Below, piece by piece: positions 7,433 through 14,552 of a stretch of 21,269 nucleotides of DNA. Location: positions 1-21,269 of the forward strand of contig DASZLL010000140.1 in assembly GCA_035552395.1 (NCBI GenBank), given 5' to 3'. Made by a program: the position numbers and the translations under genes. The notes beneath the pieces were generated by a model. That model ran no database searches and was not told the origin of the DNA. It saw nothing but the letters and a program-made list of their open reading frames with translations. Position 1 is the first letter of the stretch, and each line of letters opens with the position of its first letter. The stretch is from Bog-473 sp035552395. Lineage in GTDB: Bacteria > Actinomycetota > Acidimicrobiia > Acidimicrobiales > RAAP-2.

Positions 7433-9013
7433 TTACCCGCCCGAGGTCGACGGTGGCGTCGCCGTGCACCCGTCGCAGGGCCCTGCGCCCGTGAAGTATG
7501 CCGGGACGGACGGCGAGTCCGTGGGCGGGTTCGTCGGGAGCCCCACAGGCGGACTTGGCGATTGATCGAAGTTGAAGTCGTTGACCATGTTCCCGAGAAT
7601 TTTCAGGTTCTCGCGCACGTCGGGGCGCGGGTCGGGTCGGCCGTCGGTCTTCGGGTTGAGGCGCGAGCCGCCGAGGAAGTCGTCCTCGATGAACTTGAGA
7701 TACGCGTCGCTGCTAAGCGTCTGGTGATCGATGTAGCCCTGCTTGGCGTAGGGCGAGATCACCAGGGCCGGCACGCGCAGTCCGTAGCCGTTGATGTCGA
7801 CCGTCGGCGGCACGACGTTGTCGTAGAAACCGCCCCAGTCGTCCCACTGCAAAAAGATGGCCGTCGAGTCCCAGTCGGGGCTCTTCATGGCGGCGTTGAT
7901 GATGGCGGTGACGTAGGCCTGCCCCTGGTGGACGCTCGCCGGCGGGTGCTCGCTGTCCGCCTGGGACGGCGTCACCCACGAGACGGCCGGCAGCGTGCCC
8001 TTCTTGGCGGCGGCGAAGTAGTTGTCGAGCGGCTCGATGTTGCGCAGCTGGTGGTCCTTCTGCACGTCCTCGAAGATGGGCAGCGGGTTCCAGATGCCGG
8101 GCGTCAGGTAGTTCTGCTTCACCGGCGCGCACGTCTCGGCGCCGTCGTTCTCGCAGTCGGGTTGGTCACCGGTCTGCACGTAGTAGGCCCATGGGACGTG
8201 GTGGTTGTAGAGCAGCCAGGTCAGGTCGGTCCACGCGTCGGTGACGTCGGCCGTGCCCGTCTGGAGGGCCTGGTCGACGTAGCTCTGCATCTGCGCCGGT
8301 GTGTAGGGACCCTGGATCTCGTTCTGGCAGCTCGAGGGGCTGGGGTTCGAGCAGATGGCCGACCAGCCCGACACCAGGTACAGGTGGTCGGGGAGCGACC
8401 ACGAGTGCACCGGTTCGAACATGTGGTCATCGAGCGCGAAGTCCTGCGCGTAGGTCCAGTAGTTCGGGATCTCGGCGGCGGTGTGATACCCCATGACGTC
8501 GGGCGTGGAGGAGTTGGTGCAGGCAGGGTCGGTCGGGTTGAGGCACCCCTTCTTGGCGTTCGCCGCAGATTTGATGAACCCGTCCATGGCCCCGTTGTTC
8601 ACGTCCGCCGCCGCGTTGCGGACGTTGTGCGGCCCGCCCCCGTTGACATCGGCCGTGTCGTGGTAGGGCGCGGTGCACCCGCCGGTCGGATTCGGCACGC
8701 ACACCGTCGGCGTCCCGTTCTGCATGGGGATGCCGTCGGCGCCGGGGTAGGTGCCGAAGTAGCTGTCGAAGGACCGGTTCTCCTGCTCGATGACGATGAC
8801 GTGTTTGATTTTGTGGATTCCCGACGCCACGACGTAGTGGCCCGATGGCCCGCCGGGAACCCGCTCGCTCTGCGCTGGTGTCGACGGTGAGGAGCTGCAT
8901 GCGCTGAGCGTCAGGGCGAGGATGGCGACCCCGAAGGAGGCGCCGACAAGGGCCCGCCGCCGCCGGGTCCGGCGGTACCGCCCGGTGGGAAGCACCTGAG
9001 GACGCGCTCGCAT
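7433..9013 (-). CDS. Phosphoesterase-family (phospholipase C/acid phosphatase-like) lipoprotein
   Basis: Exported hydrolase of phosphate esters, possibly phospholipids, 526 residues, anchored outside the membrane. The N-terminus has an arginine-rich n-region (RRTRRRR), a hydrophobic core and a lipobox LTLSAC (34-39), so cysteine 39 is the predicted lipidation site; the RR cluster leaves Tat export open. Phosphoesterase-family marks are IEQENRSFDSYFGTYPGADG (75-94, with the metal-binding Glu-Asn), DDHMFEPVHSWSLPDH (195-210), SEHPPASVHQG (354-364), WDDWGGFYDNV (390-400) and RVPALVISPYAKQG (413-426). Length matches PLC-type family members. A C-terminal tail with GPCDGC (511-516) may form a disulfide. 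The ATG at 9013 lacks a Shine-Dalgarno; AATAGT is 6 bases upstream. Phosphate release from esters would fit with the Pst system in the window, though the genes are 6 kb apart. Confidence 0.88.
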   Translation of the reverse strand: MRARPQVLPTGRYRRTRRRRALVGASFGVAILALTLSACSSSPSTPAQSERVPGGPSGHYVVASGIHKIKHVIVIEQENRSFDSYFGTYPGADGIPMQNGTPTVCVPNPTGGCTAPYHDTADVNGGGPHNVRNAAADVNNGAMDGFIKSAANAKKGCLNPTDPACTNSSTPDVMGYHTAAEIPNYWTYAQDFALDDHMFEPVHSWSLPDHLYLVSGWSAICSNPSPSSCQNEIQGPYTPAQMQSYVDQALQTGTADVTDAWTDLTWLLYNHHVPWAYYVQTGDQPDCENDGAETCAPVKQNYLTPGIWNPLPIFEDVQKDHQLRNIEPLDNYFAAAKKGTLPAVSWVTPSQADSEHPPASVHQGQAYVTAIINAAMKSPDWDSTAIFLQWDDWGGFYDNVVPPTVDINGYGLRVPALVISPYAKQGYIDHQTLSSDAYLKFIEDDFLGGSRLNPKTDGRPDPRPDVRENLKILGNMVNDFNFDQSPSPPVGLPTNPPTDSPSVPAYFTGAGPCDGCTATPPSTSGG

Positions 9014-9080
9014 GGGTGCACTATTGGCAGCACCGGCCCGCGGGTCAACCGTTTCGGGCGAACCCTTACAAATCCCTAAA

Positions 9081-9120
9081 GCAATCCAACCTGCGCACGC
9101 ACGGACACAGGTTGGATTGC
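9081..9120 (-). terminator. Rho-independent terminator of the beta-helix protein gene
   Basis: GCAATCCAACCTG (9081-9093) and CAGGTTGGATTGC (9108-9120) form a perfect 13-bp stem with a 14-nt loop. Read on the minus strand, it begins 7 bases after the stop of the upstream gene and is followed by TTTAGGGATTTG, a broken U-rich tail. It separates that gene from the phosphoesterase gene, which therefore needs its own promoter. Confidence 0.8.
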
Positions 9121-9127
9121 GGCGGGG

Positions 9128-11218
9128 TCAGAAGAGCGTCGGAACGGCCCCGACGACGTTGGAGACCTTCACGCCGAGGCCGGGCAGCGATCCGATGAAG
9201 CCGGCGTCGCCGAACGCGAACACGCCGCCGTCGGAGCCGATCAGCCAATACCCGCCCCGGTCGGCCGTGGGCACGATGCCCACGATGTTGTTGACCGAGA
9301 CGCCCAAGGCCGGGAGCGAGCCGTGGTCGACGGCGTCGCCGAACGGGTAGACCGCACCGTTGGATCCGACCAGGTAGTACCCCTTGCCGTCGAAGGTCGG
9401 GGCAATGCCCACGATGTTGTTCACCGAGATGCCCGATCCGGGCAGCGAGCCGTAGTAGTGCCCGCTGCCGAAAGCGAATACCCCGCCGTCGCGCCCGACC
9501 AGTAGATAGCCGAGGCCGTCGGGCTGTTCCACGATGCCCACGATGTCGTTGGTGTGCACCCCGAGCCCGGGCAGGGAGCCGTAGAACCCGGCGGACTGGC
9601 CGGTCGGGAAGACGAAGACGCCTCCGTCGGAGCCGACGAGGTTGTAGCCCTGATTGTTGTTCGTCGCCACCAGGCCGGCGATGTTGCTGACCTTGACCCC
9701 GAGACCGGGCAGCGAGCCGTAGAAACCGGTGGGCAACCCCACCGGGAAGACGAAGACGCCGCCGTCGGAGCCGGCCAGGTCATAGCCGTGGAAGTTGTTC
9801 GTCGGCACCAGGCCCACGACATTGCTGACCTTGATTCCGAGGCCGGGCAGCGAGCCGAAGAAGCCGAACGGCTGACCCACCGGGAAGACGAACACGCCGC
9901 CGTCGGAGCCGGCCAGGTCGTAGCCGGTCGACATCTGTGTCTCGTAGGCGCCGGCGTCGCACGCAGTGAAGCCGACCCCGGGACGTGGTTGGCCGCGCTC
10001 GTCCGTGTTCACGGTGCAGGCGCTGAGCGGCACGATCCCGAAGGCCGAGCTCGACCGGGTGATCGCGGCCGTCTGCGGGCCGCTCGAGCCGTTGGCCGCG
10101 AGCGTGAGCGTGCCGATGGTGGTCGAGTTCGAGACGCTGGTCCCGCCGAGGCCGCATGAGGAGTCGTCGGACACGTTGTGCCCGCCATCGGTCACCGCCG
10201 CGTTACATTCCGCGGCGGGCGCGTCGTGGAGGATCGAGTTGGCGACGGAGACGCCCGAATCGGTGAAAATCGTCTCGTTGCTGTTCCCCGTCAGGGTGTC
10301 GTCGACGAAGGCCACACCCTCACCACCGAACGCGCCACCCTCACTCGAGGAGGTTGAGTTCGAGACGAACGTGCTGTTCGTCACGGTGCTGCCGTCGTTC
10401 CAGGCCGCGATGCCTCCACCGAAGTCCGACGTATTGGACTGGAAGGTGCTGTCGGTCACGGTCAAGGTGCCAGAGGGACGGGTGCCGCAAAAGTCCTGGG
10501 CATCGATGGCGCCGCCGTCCCCACCGCCTGAGTTCCCGACGAACGTGGAGTTGGTCACGATCAAGGTGCCGCTGGTGCCGCCGTGACACCCGTCGGCCGC
10601 GTCGATCGCCGCGCCGTTGGAGATCCCAGTGGTTCCGGCCTGGTTGTCCGAGAAGGTGTCGTTGCCGACCGAGAGCGTCCCGGTCCCGATGTCGAAGATG
10701 GCGCCGCCCGACAGCGCGCCGGTCGAGGCGTCACCGCCGCTGATCGTCATGTTGTCGATGGTGACGGCGCCGGCGCTAGTGGAGGGGATGGTGAAATTGC
10801 TTCCCGTTCCCCCGTCGTTGAGGGTCGGCAGCGTCGAGCCGGTGCCCTCGATGTCGAGCGAGTCCCCAGACCCCGAGGTGACGTTGATCATGACCATCTC
10901 GTCGTAGGCCGTCGCCGAGCCGGCGACGTCGAGCGTGACGGCGGTGCCCGTGAGCAATTCGGCGGCGGTCACGCCCTCCTGGATCGTCTTGCACGCGTTG
11001 GCACCGGCACCGGAGCAACCCGTGCTCTTGGTGCCGGCCACGTTGTCGACGAACAGGGTGGCCGATGTCGCCGCGCCCGAGGGGCCACTCGAGAGGGCCA
11101 CGACGCCGAGGCCGAAGACCCCGCACAACAACGTGGCGACGCCGGCCAGCGTCGCCCTGGAGGCGAGCCCCGCTCGCCGTCGGGTCCGAGATCCGTGCGA
11201 ACTCCGGCGCGTCGTCAT
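9128..11218 (-). CDS. Secreted right-handed beta-helix protein with six C-terminal GSDGGVF repeats
   Basis: Large exported protein, 696 residues, function unknown, probably a surface or adhesive protein. After a basic n-region a hydrophobic segment (about 24-42) ends near SGPSGAATSA, a signal peptide. Residues about 50-400 are a Ser/Thr/Gly/Asn-rich beta-helix with rungs such as GGAIFDIGTGTLSVGNDTF, TLIVTNSTFVGNSGGGDGGA and TLTVTDSTFQSNTSDFGGG. The segment CTVNTDERGQPRP...CDAGAYE (about 400-426) is the end-cap seen in 'choice-of-anchor' beta-helix proteins. From 432 to the end lie six tandem repeats (see separate entry), with no sortase motif or terminal membrane helix. The ATG at 11218 has GGGGAGG 9 bases upstream. 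A strong terminator follows. It is divergent from the aldehyde dehydrogenase gene. Confidence 0.85.
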   Translation of the reverse strand: MTTRRSSHGSRTRRRAGLASRATLAGVATLLCGVFGLGVVALSSGPSGAATSATLFVDNVAGTKSTGCSGAGANACKTIQEGVTAAELLTGTAVTLDVAGSATAYDEMVMINVTSGSGDSLDIEGTGSTLPTLNDGGTGSNFTIPSTSAGAVTIDNMTISGGDASTGALSGGAIFDIGTGTLSVGNDTFSDNQAGTTGISNGAAIDAADGCHGGTSGTLIVTNSTFVGNSGGGDGGAIDAQDFCGTRPSGTLTVTDSTFQSNTSDFGGGIAAWNDGSTVTNSTFVSNSTSSSEGGAFGGEGVAFVDDTLTGNSNETIFTDSGVSVANSILHDAPAAECNAAVTDGGHNVSDDSSCGLGGTSVSNSTTIGTLTLAANGSSGPQTAAITRSSSAFGIVPLSACTVNTDERGQPRPGVGFTACDAGAYETQMSTGYDLAGSDGGVFVFPVGQPFGFFGSLPGLGIKVSNVVGLVPTNNFHGYDLAGSDGGVFVFPVGLPTGFYGSLPGLGVKVSNIAGLVATNNNQGYNLVGSDGGVFVFPTGQSAGFYGSLPGLGVHTNDIVGIVEQPDGLGYLLVGRDGGVFAFGSGHYYGSLPGSGISVNNIVGIAPTFDGKGYYLVGSNGAVYPFGDAVDHGSLPALGVSVNNIVGIVPTADRGGYWLIGSDGGVFAFGDAGFIGSLPGLGVKVSNVVGAVPTLF
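9131..9925 (-). repeat. Six tandem repeats encoding GYxLxGSDGGVFxF...GSLPGLGVxVxNIVG units
   Basis: The last 265 codons of the beta-helix protein are six in-frame repeats. The first three (residues 432-569) are 46 residues long with VFPVGQPFGFFG-type cores. The last three (43, 43 and 41 residues) have the shorter FAFGDAGFIG-type core. All share GSDGG or GSNGA, GSLP and N-(I/V)-(V/A)-G. At DNA level units 1 and 2 (9788-9925 and 9650-9787) are nearly identical, pointing to recent duplication. Each unit probably forms one four-stranded blade, so six could close into a propeller; this is inference. Confidence 0.88.
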
Positions 11219-11227
11219 GCTCAGTTT

Positions 11228-11234
11228 CCTCCCC
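11228..11234 (-). promoter_or_regulatory. Shine-Dalgarno of beta-helix protein gene
   Basis: GGGGAGG on the minus strand, 9 bases from the ATG at 11218. A strong, classical site that fixes this start. Confidence 0.75.
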
Positions 11235-11328
11235 TGTCGATTCCCGTCTCAGGTCGAAGCCACCCCAGATCCTCAGCCGACCTTCATAAAGCAATGCCCG
11301 ATCGGCCAGGGCTCTAACCTCGGCCTTT

Positions 11329-11359
11329 GGGGCCCGGACCAGGACGCTGGGCCCCTGGT
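11329..11359. promoter_or_regulatory. Overlapping alternative hairpins in the divergent spacer
   Basis: GGGGCCC (11329-11335) pairs with GGGCCCC (11349-11355) in a 7-bp stem. ACCAGG (11338-11343) pairs with CCTGGT (11354-11359) in a competing 6-bp stem. Because the two share bases they exclude each other. They lie in the 220-bp spacer between the beta-helix and aldehyde dehydrogenase genes, next to a possible -10 box TACGCT (11360-11365). They could be an operator or RNA switch, or chance in GC-rich DNA. Confidence 0.3.
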
Positions 11360-11426
11360 TACGCTGGGACGCGGTGACGCGGGCAGCCCCGAACTCGGCG
11401 GCGGCGAGCAACAACGTGCGCGCCGG

Positions 11427-11432
11427 GGAGGA
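11427..11432 (+). promoter_or_regulatory. Shine-Dalgarno of aldehyde dehydrogenase gene
   Basis: GGAGGA, 6 bases before the ATG at 11439. It picks this start over the many in-frame codons further upstream, which overlap the divergent promoter region. Confidence 0.75.
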
Positions 11433-11438
11433 CGATCA

Positions 11439-13226
11439 ATGACCATTGCGAGCCGCGGGGCGGTTGCCCCGACTGCGCAGCAACCCGACCGGGCGGGATC
11501 CGTCACGGCGGGGAATGCCACGGCGACGACGGCGGGGGCGCTCGACACCGTCGCCTTCGATGCGGCCGTCAACCTCGTCGCTGACCACGCGACCGGCTGG
11601 GCCAAGACCGACGCCGCCGCCCGGGCGAAGCTGCTCCAAGACGTGATCGACGCCACCATGGAGGCGCAAGACGACTGGGTGGCCGCGGCGTGCGCGGCCA
11701 AGGGCCTCGAGCCGGGCTCGACCGAGGCGGGCGAGGAGCTCTTCGCCGGCATCGGCACCTTCGTGCGCATGGCGCGCCTGTTTCGTGACTCGCTGCGCGA
11801 CATCGCCAAGGACGGGAAGCCCTCGTTCGCCGGGCCGGTGCGCGAGGCGGCCGACGGCCGGCTGCGGGTCCAGGTCTTCCCGGCGAGCGCCTTCGACCGG
11901 ATCACGTTCCCCCAGACGACCGCCGAGGTCTGGATGCAGCCCGGCGTCACCCCCGAATCCCTCGTCGCCGGCCAGGCCCCCGCCTATGCCGCCGGCACCG
12001 CACACGTCGGCACGGCGCTGGTGCTGGCCGCGGGCAACGTGGCCTCCCTGGGCCCGCGCGATGTCCTGTCCAAGCTCTTCGTCGAGGGCAAGGTCGTCGT
12101 GATGAAGGCCAACCCGGTCAACGACTACCTCGTGCCGCACTGGAGCCGTGCGCTCGAGCCGCTGCTCGACGCCGGCGTGCTGCGCATCGTCGACGGGGGC
12201 GCCGCGGTGGGCGAGTACCTGACGGCGCACCCGCGCATCGACGAGGTGCACATCACGGGCTCGGACAAAACGTACGACGCTGTCGTGTTCGGCACCGGGC
12301 CCGACGGTGCCCGGCGCAAGGCGGCCGACGAGCCCGTGCTGGACAAGCCGGTCACCGCCGAGCTCGGCAACGTCTCGCCCATCATCGTCGTCCCGGGCAA
12401 GTGGTCCATCCCCGAACTGCGTTACCAGGCCGAGCACATCGCGACGATGTTGGTGAACAACGCAGGGTTCAACTGCATCTCGGCGCGCGTCGTCGTCACC
12501 CACGACGGCTGGCCCCAGCGCGACGCGTTCATCGGCGCGCTGACCCAGACGCTGGCGGGCATCCGCACGCGCCGCGCCTACTACCCCGGCGCGTCCCAGC
12601 GCCGCGAGGCCTTCGTGAGCGCGCACCCCGAGGCCGAGTCGCTCGGCCGCGGACCGGCCGACGCGCTGCCCTGGACCTTCATCGGCGACGTGCCGCCCGG
12701 TCGCACTGACGACATCGCCTTCAACGTCGAGTCCTTCTTCGGGGAGGTGGCCGAGACCGCCTTGCCGGCCCCGGACGCGGCGGGCTTCCTCGATGCCGCC
12801 ACCGACTTCTGCAACGACGTCGTCTGGGGCACCCTCGGGGCGACGATCCTCGTGGCGCCGTCGTCACTCAAGGAACCTTCGGTCGCCGATGCCTTGGAGC
12901 GCGCCGTCGCTGACCTGCGGTACGGCTCCATCGGCGTCAACGTCTGGCACGGGCTGTCGTTCGCCATGGGGTCGACCACGTGGGGCGCCTACCCGGGTCA
13001 CCCGCGCACCGACATCCAGTCGGGGACCGGCGTCGTGGGCAACGCGGCGATGTTCGACCGGCCGCAGAAGTCGGTCGTGCGCGGACCGTTCCGCTCCCGG
13101 CCCAAGCCGCCCTGGTTCGCCACTGCGCCGTCGTCCTACGACGTCATGCGCCGCTTCGTGGCCTTCGAGGCCGAGCCGTCGGCCGCGAAGATTCCGGGGT
13201 TGATGCTCGCCGCGATGCGGAACTGA
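11439..13226 (+). CDS. Divergent aldehyde dehydrogenase-family protein
   Basis: NAD(P)-linked oxidation of an aldehyde (or reduction of an acyl thioester) is the expected chemistry; the substrate is unknown. The 595-residue product is about 100 residues longer than ordinary ALDHs. Recognisable elements are VVVMKANPVN (219-228, the cofactor-binding Lys 223), VHITGSDKTYD (270-280, the Rossmann 'GS' turn), TAELGNVSPIIV (306-317, general base Glu 308 in the ELGN motif) and NNAGFNCISARVV (340-352, catalytic Cys 346). The segment NVESFFGEVAETAL (about 430) corresponds to the usual 'EEiFGPv' block with an altered sequence. The N-terminal 40 residues are Ala/Thr-rich and probably disordered. The start is fixed by GGAGGA. 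It is divergent from the beta-helix gene and ends 18 bp from the convergent propeller lipoprotein gene. Confidence 0.85.
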   Translation: MTIASRGAVAPTAQQPDRAGSVTAGNATATTAGALDTVAFDAAVNLVADHATGWAKTDAAARAKLLQDVIDATMEAQDDWVAAACAAKGLEPGSTEAGEELFAGIGTFVRMARLFRDSLRDIAKDGKPSFAGPVREAADGRLRVQVFPASAFDRITFPQTTAEVWMQPGVTPESLVAGQAPAYAAGTAHVGTALVLAAGNVASLGPRDVLSKLFVEGKVVVMKANPVNDYLVPHWSRALEPLLDAGVLRIVDGGAAVGEYLTAHPRIDEVHITGSDKTYDAVVFGTGPDGARRKAADEPVLDKPVTAELGNVSPIIVVPGKWSIPELRYQAEHIATMLVNNAGFNCISARVVVTHDGWPQRDAFIGALTQTLAGIRTRRAYYPGASQRREAFVSAHPEAESLGRGPADALPWTFIGDVPPGRTDDIAFNVESFFGEVAETALPAPDAAGFLDAATDFCNDVVWGTLGATILVAPSSLKEPSVADALERAVADLRYGSIGVNVWHGLSFAMGSTTWGAYPGHPRTDIQSGTGVVGNAAMFDRPQKSVVRGPFRSRPKPPWFATAPSSYDVMRRFVAFEAEPSAAKIPGLMLAAMRN

Positions 13227-13244
13227 GTTCTCGCCGCCGGGCTC

Positions 13245-14489
13245 TTACGCGCGGGTGGCGCCGTGTGAACGGTGCGGTGTCGGTCGGGGTTTGGGGGGGA
13301 CGACGGTGATGCGGGCGACGGTGTCACCGCCCGCCGCGATGCAGGCCGTGGCGCTTGGACACGAGAGGGCGGTCAGCGTGAGCGGCACGTAGGCGGCCGA
13401 CGACTCTTTGAACGTCGTGCCGCCGTTGACGCTCTGGGCGACGGCTCCCGTGCCGACGGCGGGGCTGCCCTGCCACTCCGTGCCGACCATCGCGCACACC
13501 AGCGCAGACGGGCACTCCACGGCGAACACGTCTTGAACGGGGGGAGAGGTCGTCGACGGTTGCCAGGTGTGGCCGCCGTCAATGCTGTCGAGCAGCTCAC
13601 CTTGCGCGGGGACCACGTCACTGACCGTGGTCGACGTCGAGCCCGCGGCGAGACAGACCGTGGCGGTGACGCAGGCCGCGCTGCGCAGGACCCCGACGCC
13701 GCTGGGCACGGACGCCAACGCCCACGTCTGCCCGCCGTCATTGCTGAGCGCGATGGCGCCCTCGCCGTGGCCCGTGCCCGTGGGCGCGTAGCCGGCGACG
13801 AGGCACGGCCCGCCAATCGTGCACGAGACGTCGGCGCCCGGGAGGAAGAGGGACGGCATGTTCCCCTCCCGCTGCCAGCTCTGTCCGAAGTTCGTGCTGG
13901 CGGCCGACCAGACCAAGGTGCCGTCGCTCACGAGCGCGAGGCAGTTGGCGACCGTCGAACAGAGCACGGTCACCACGGCGAGCGCGCCCGGAGGCGCGGC
14001 GACCGGGTTCCACGTGGCGCCCGCGTTGGTGGTGGCGAGGACCACCCCGCTTCCCGGCACCGACGCTCCGTTGGACCCGACGGCGATGCAATTGGTGGGC
14101 GTCGGACAGGACACGCCGGTAAGTTGCGGTGTGCTGCCGCCCGTCACGTGCTGGGCCTTCCACGTCCGGCCGCCATTGGTGGTCACCACAATGACGTTTG
14201 CGGCGCCCGGTAAGGGCGCGGGGTTGGGACCGGCGGTGCCGACGGCCCAGCAGCGCTTGACGGTGGCACACGAGACCGCGCCGAGCGTGCCCGTGCCTGT
14301 GGGCGCCGGTTGCCCGAGCACCAGGGGTGTGCCCTTGGGCTCACCCAGGACGTGGGTGGTGTGGGCCGAGCCGGGTTTTCCGCCCGTCGTGCAACCCGAC
14401 ACGATGAGCGCAAGCCCCGCGAACAGGGTCGCCCAAACCAAACCGGAATGCCGGGCGCCCAGGTGGCGAGGCGTGACGCAAGGGACCAC
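13245..14489 (-). CDS. Seven-repeat beta-propeller lipoprotein with C-x5-C motifs and Asp-box-like turns
   Basis: Exported lipoprotein, 414 residues, no known function. A hydrophobic segment (17-32) ends in the lipobox LIVSGC, with cysteine 33 as the lipid anchor. Seven repeats follow. Each has a strand of the type 'xSCPTPTNCIAVGS' with cysteines six residues apart (74/80, 128/134, 177/183, 223/229, 273/279, 326/332, 377/383). Six also have a BNR/Asp-box-like turn such as TTNGGRTW, SNDGGQTW or SIDGGHTW. The layout predicts a seven-bladed beta-propeller with one disulfide per blade, akin to sialidase/Ycf48-like folds but without visible catalytic residues. The GTG at 14489 is chosen for its fit to the signal peptide and for TATTGT 9 bases upstream. 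The C-terminus is basic and proline-rich. Confidence 0.83.
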   Translation of the reverse strand: MVPCVTPRHLGARHSGLVWATLFAGLALIVSGCTTGGKPGSAHTTHVLGEPKGTPLVLGQPAPTGTGTLGAVSCATVKRCWAVGTAGPNPAPLPGAANVIVVTTNGGRTWKAQHVTGGSTPQLTGVSCPTPTNCIAVGSNGASVPGSGVVLATTNAGATWNPVAAPPGALAVVTVLCSTVANCLALVSDGTLVWSAASTNFGQSWQREGNMPSLFLPGADVSCTIGGPCLVAGYAPTGTGHGEGAIALSNDGGQTWALASVPSGVGVLRSAACVTATVCLAAGSTSTTVSDVVPAQGELLDSIDGGHTWQPSTTSPPVQDVFAVECPSALVCAMVGTEWQGSPAVGTGAVAQSVNGGTTFKESSAAYVPLTLTALSCPSATACIAAGGDTVARITVVPPKPRPTPHRSHGATRA

Positions 14490-14498
14490 GGCGGCAGA

Positions 14499-14504
14499 AC
14501 AATA
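14499..14504 (-). promoter_or_regulatory. -10 box of propeller lipoprotein gene
   Basis: TATTGT on the minus strand, 9 bases from the GTG at 14489. Fits a leaderless or nearly leaderless mRNA. It shares the 63-bp divergent spacer with the MarP-like gene. Confidence 0.45.
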
Positions 14505-14539
14505 GTGGTGGCGAGAGCGTTTTCGGGGGCATCGTTGTC

Positions 14540-14545
14540 TACGCT
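14540..14545 (+). promoter_or_regulatory. -10 box of MarP-like gene (leaderless type)
   Basis: TACGCT followed by 7 bases and the GTG at 14553; no Shine-Dalgarno. It supports the short start that gives the family's usual N-terminus. Confidence 0.5.
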
Positions 14546-14552
14546 CGTTTTG

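Noticed and set aside
7562..8890. 442-residue plus-strand open frame
   Set aside because: Antisense to the phosphoesterase lipoprotein; composition is Val/Arg/Gly-rich without family motifs.
11436..12626. 396-residue minus-strand open frame
   Set aside because: Antisense to the aldehyde dehydrogenase, whose motifs and ribosome site are convincing.
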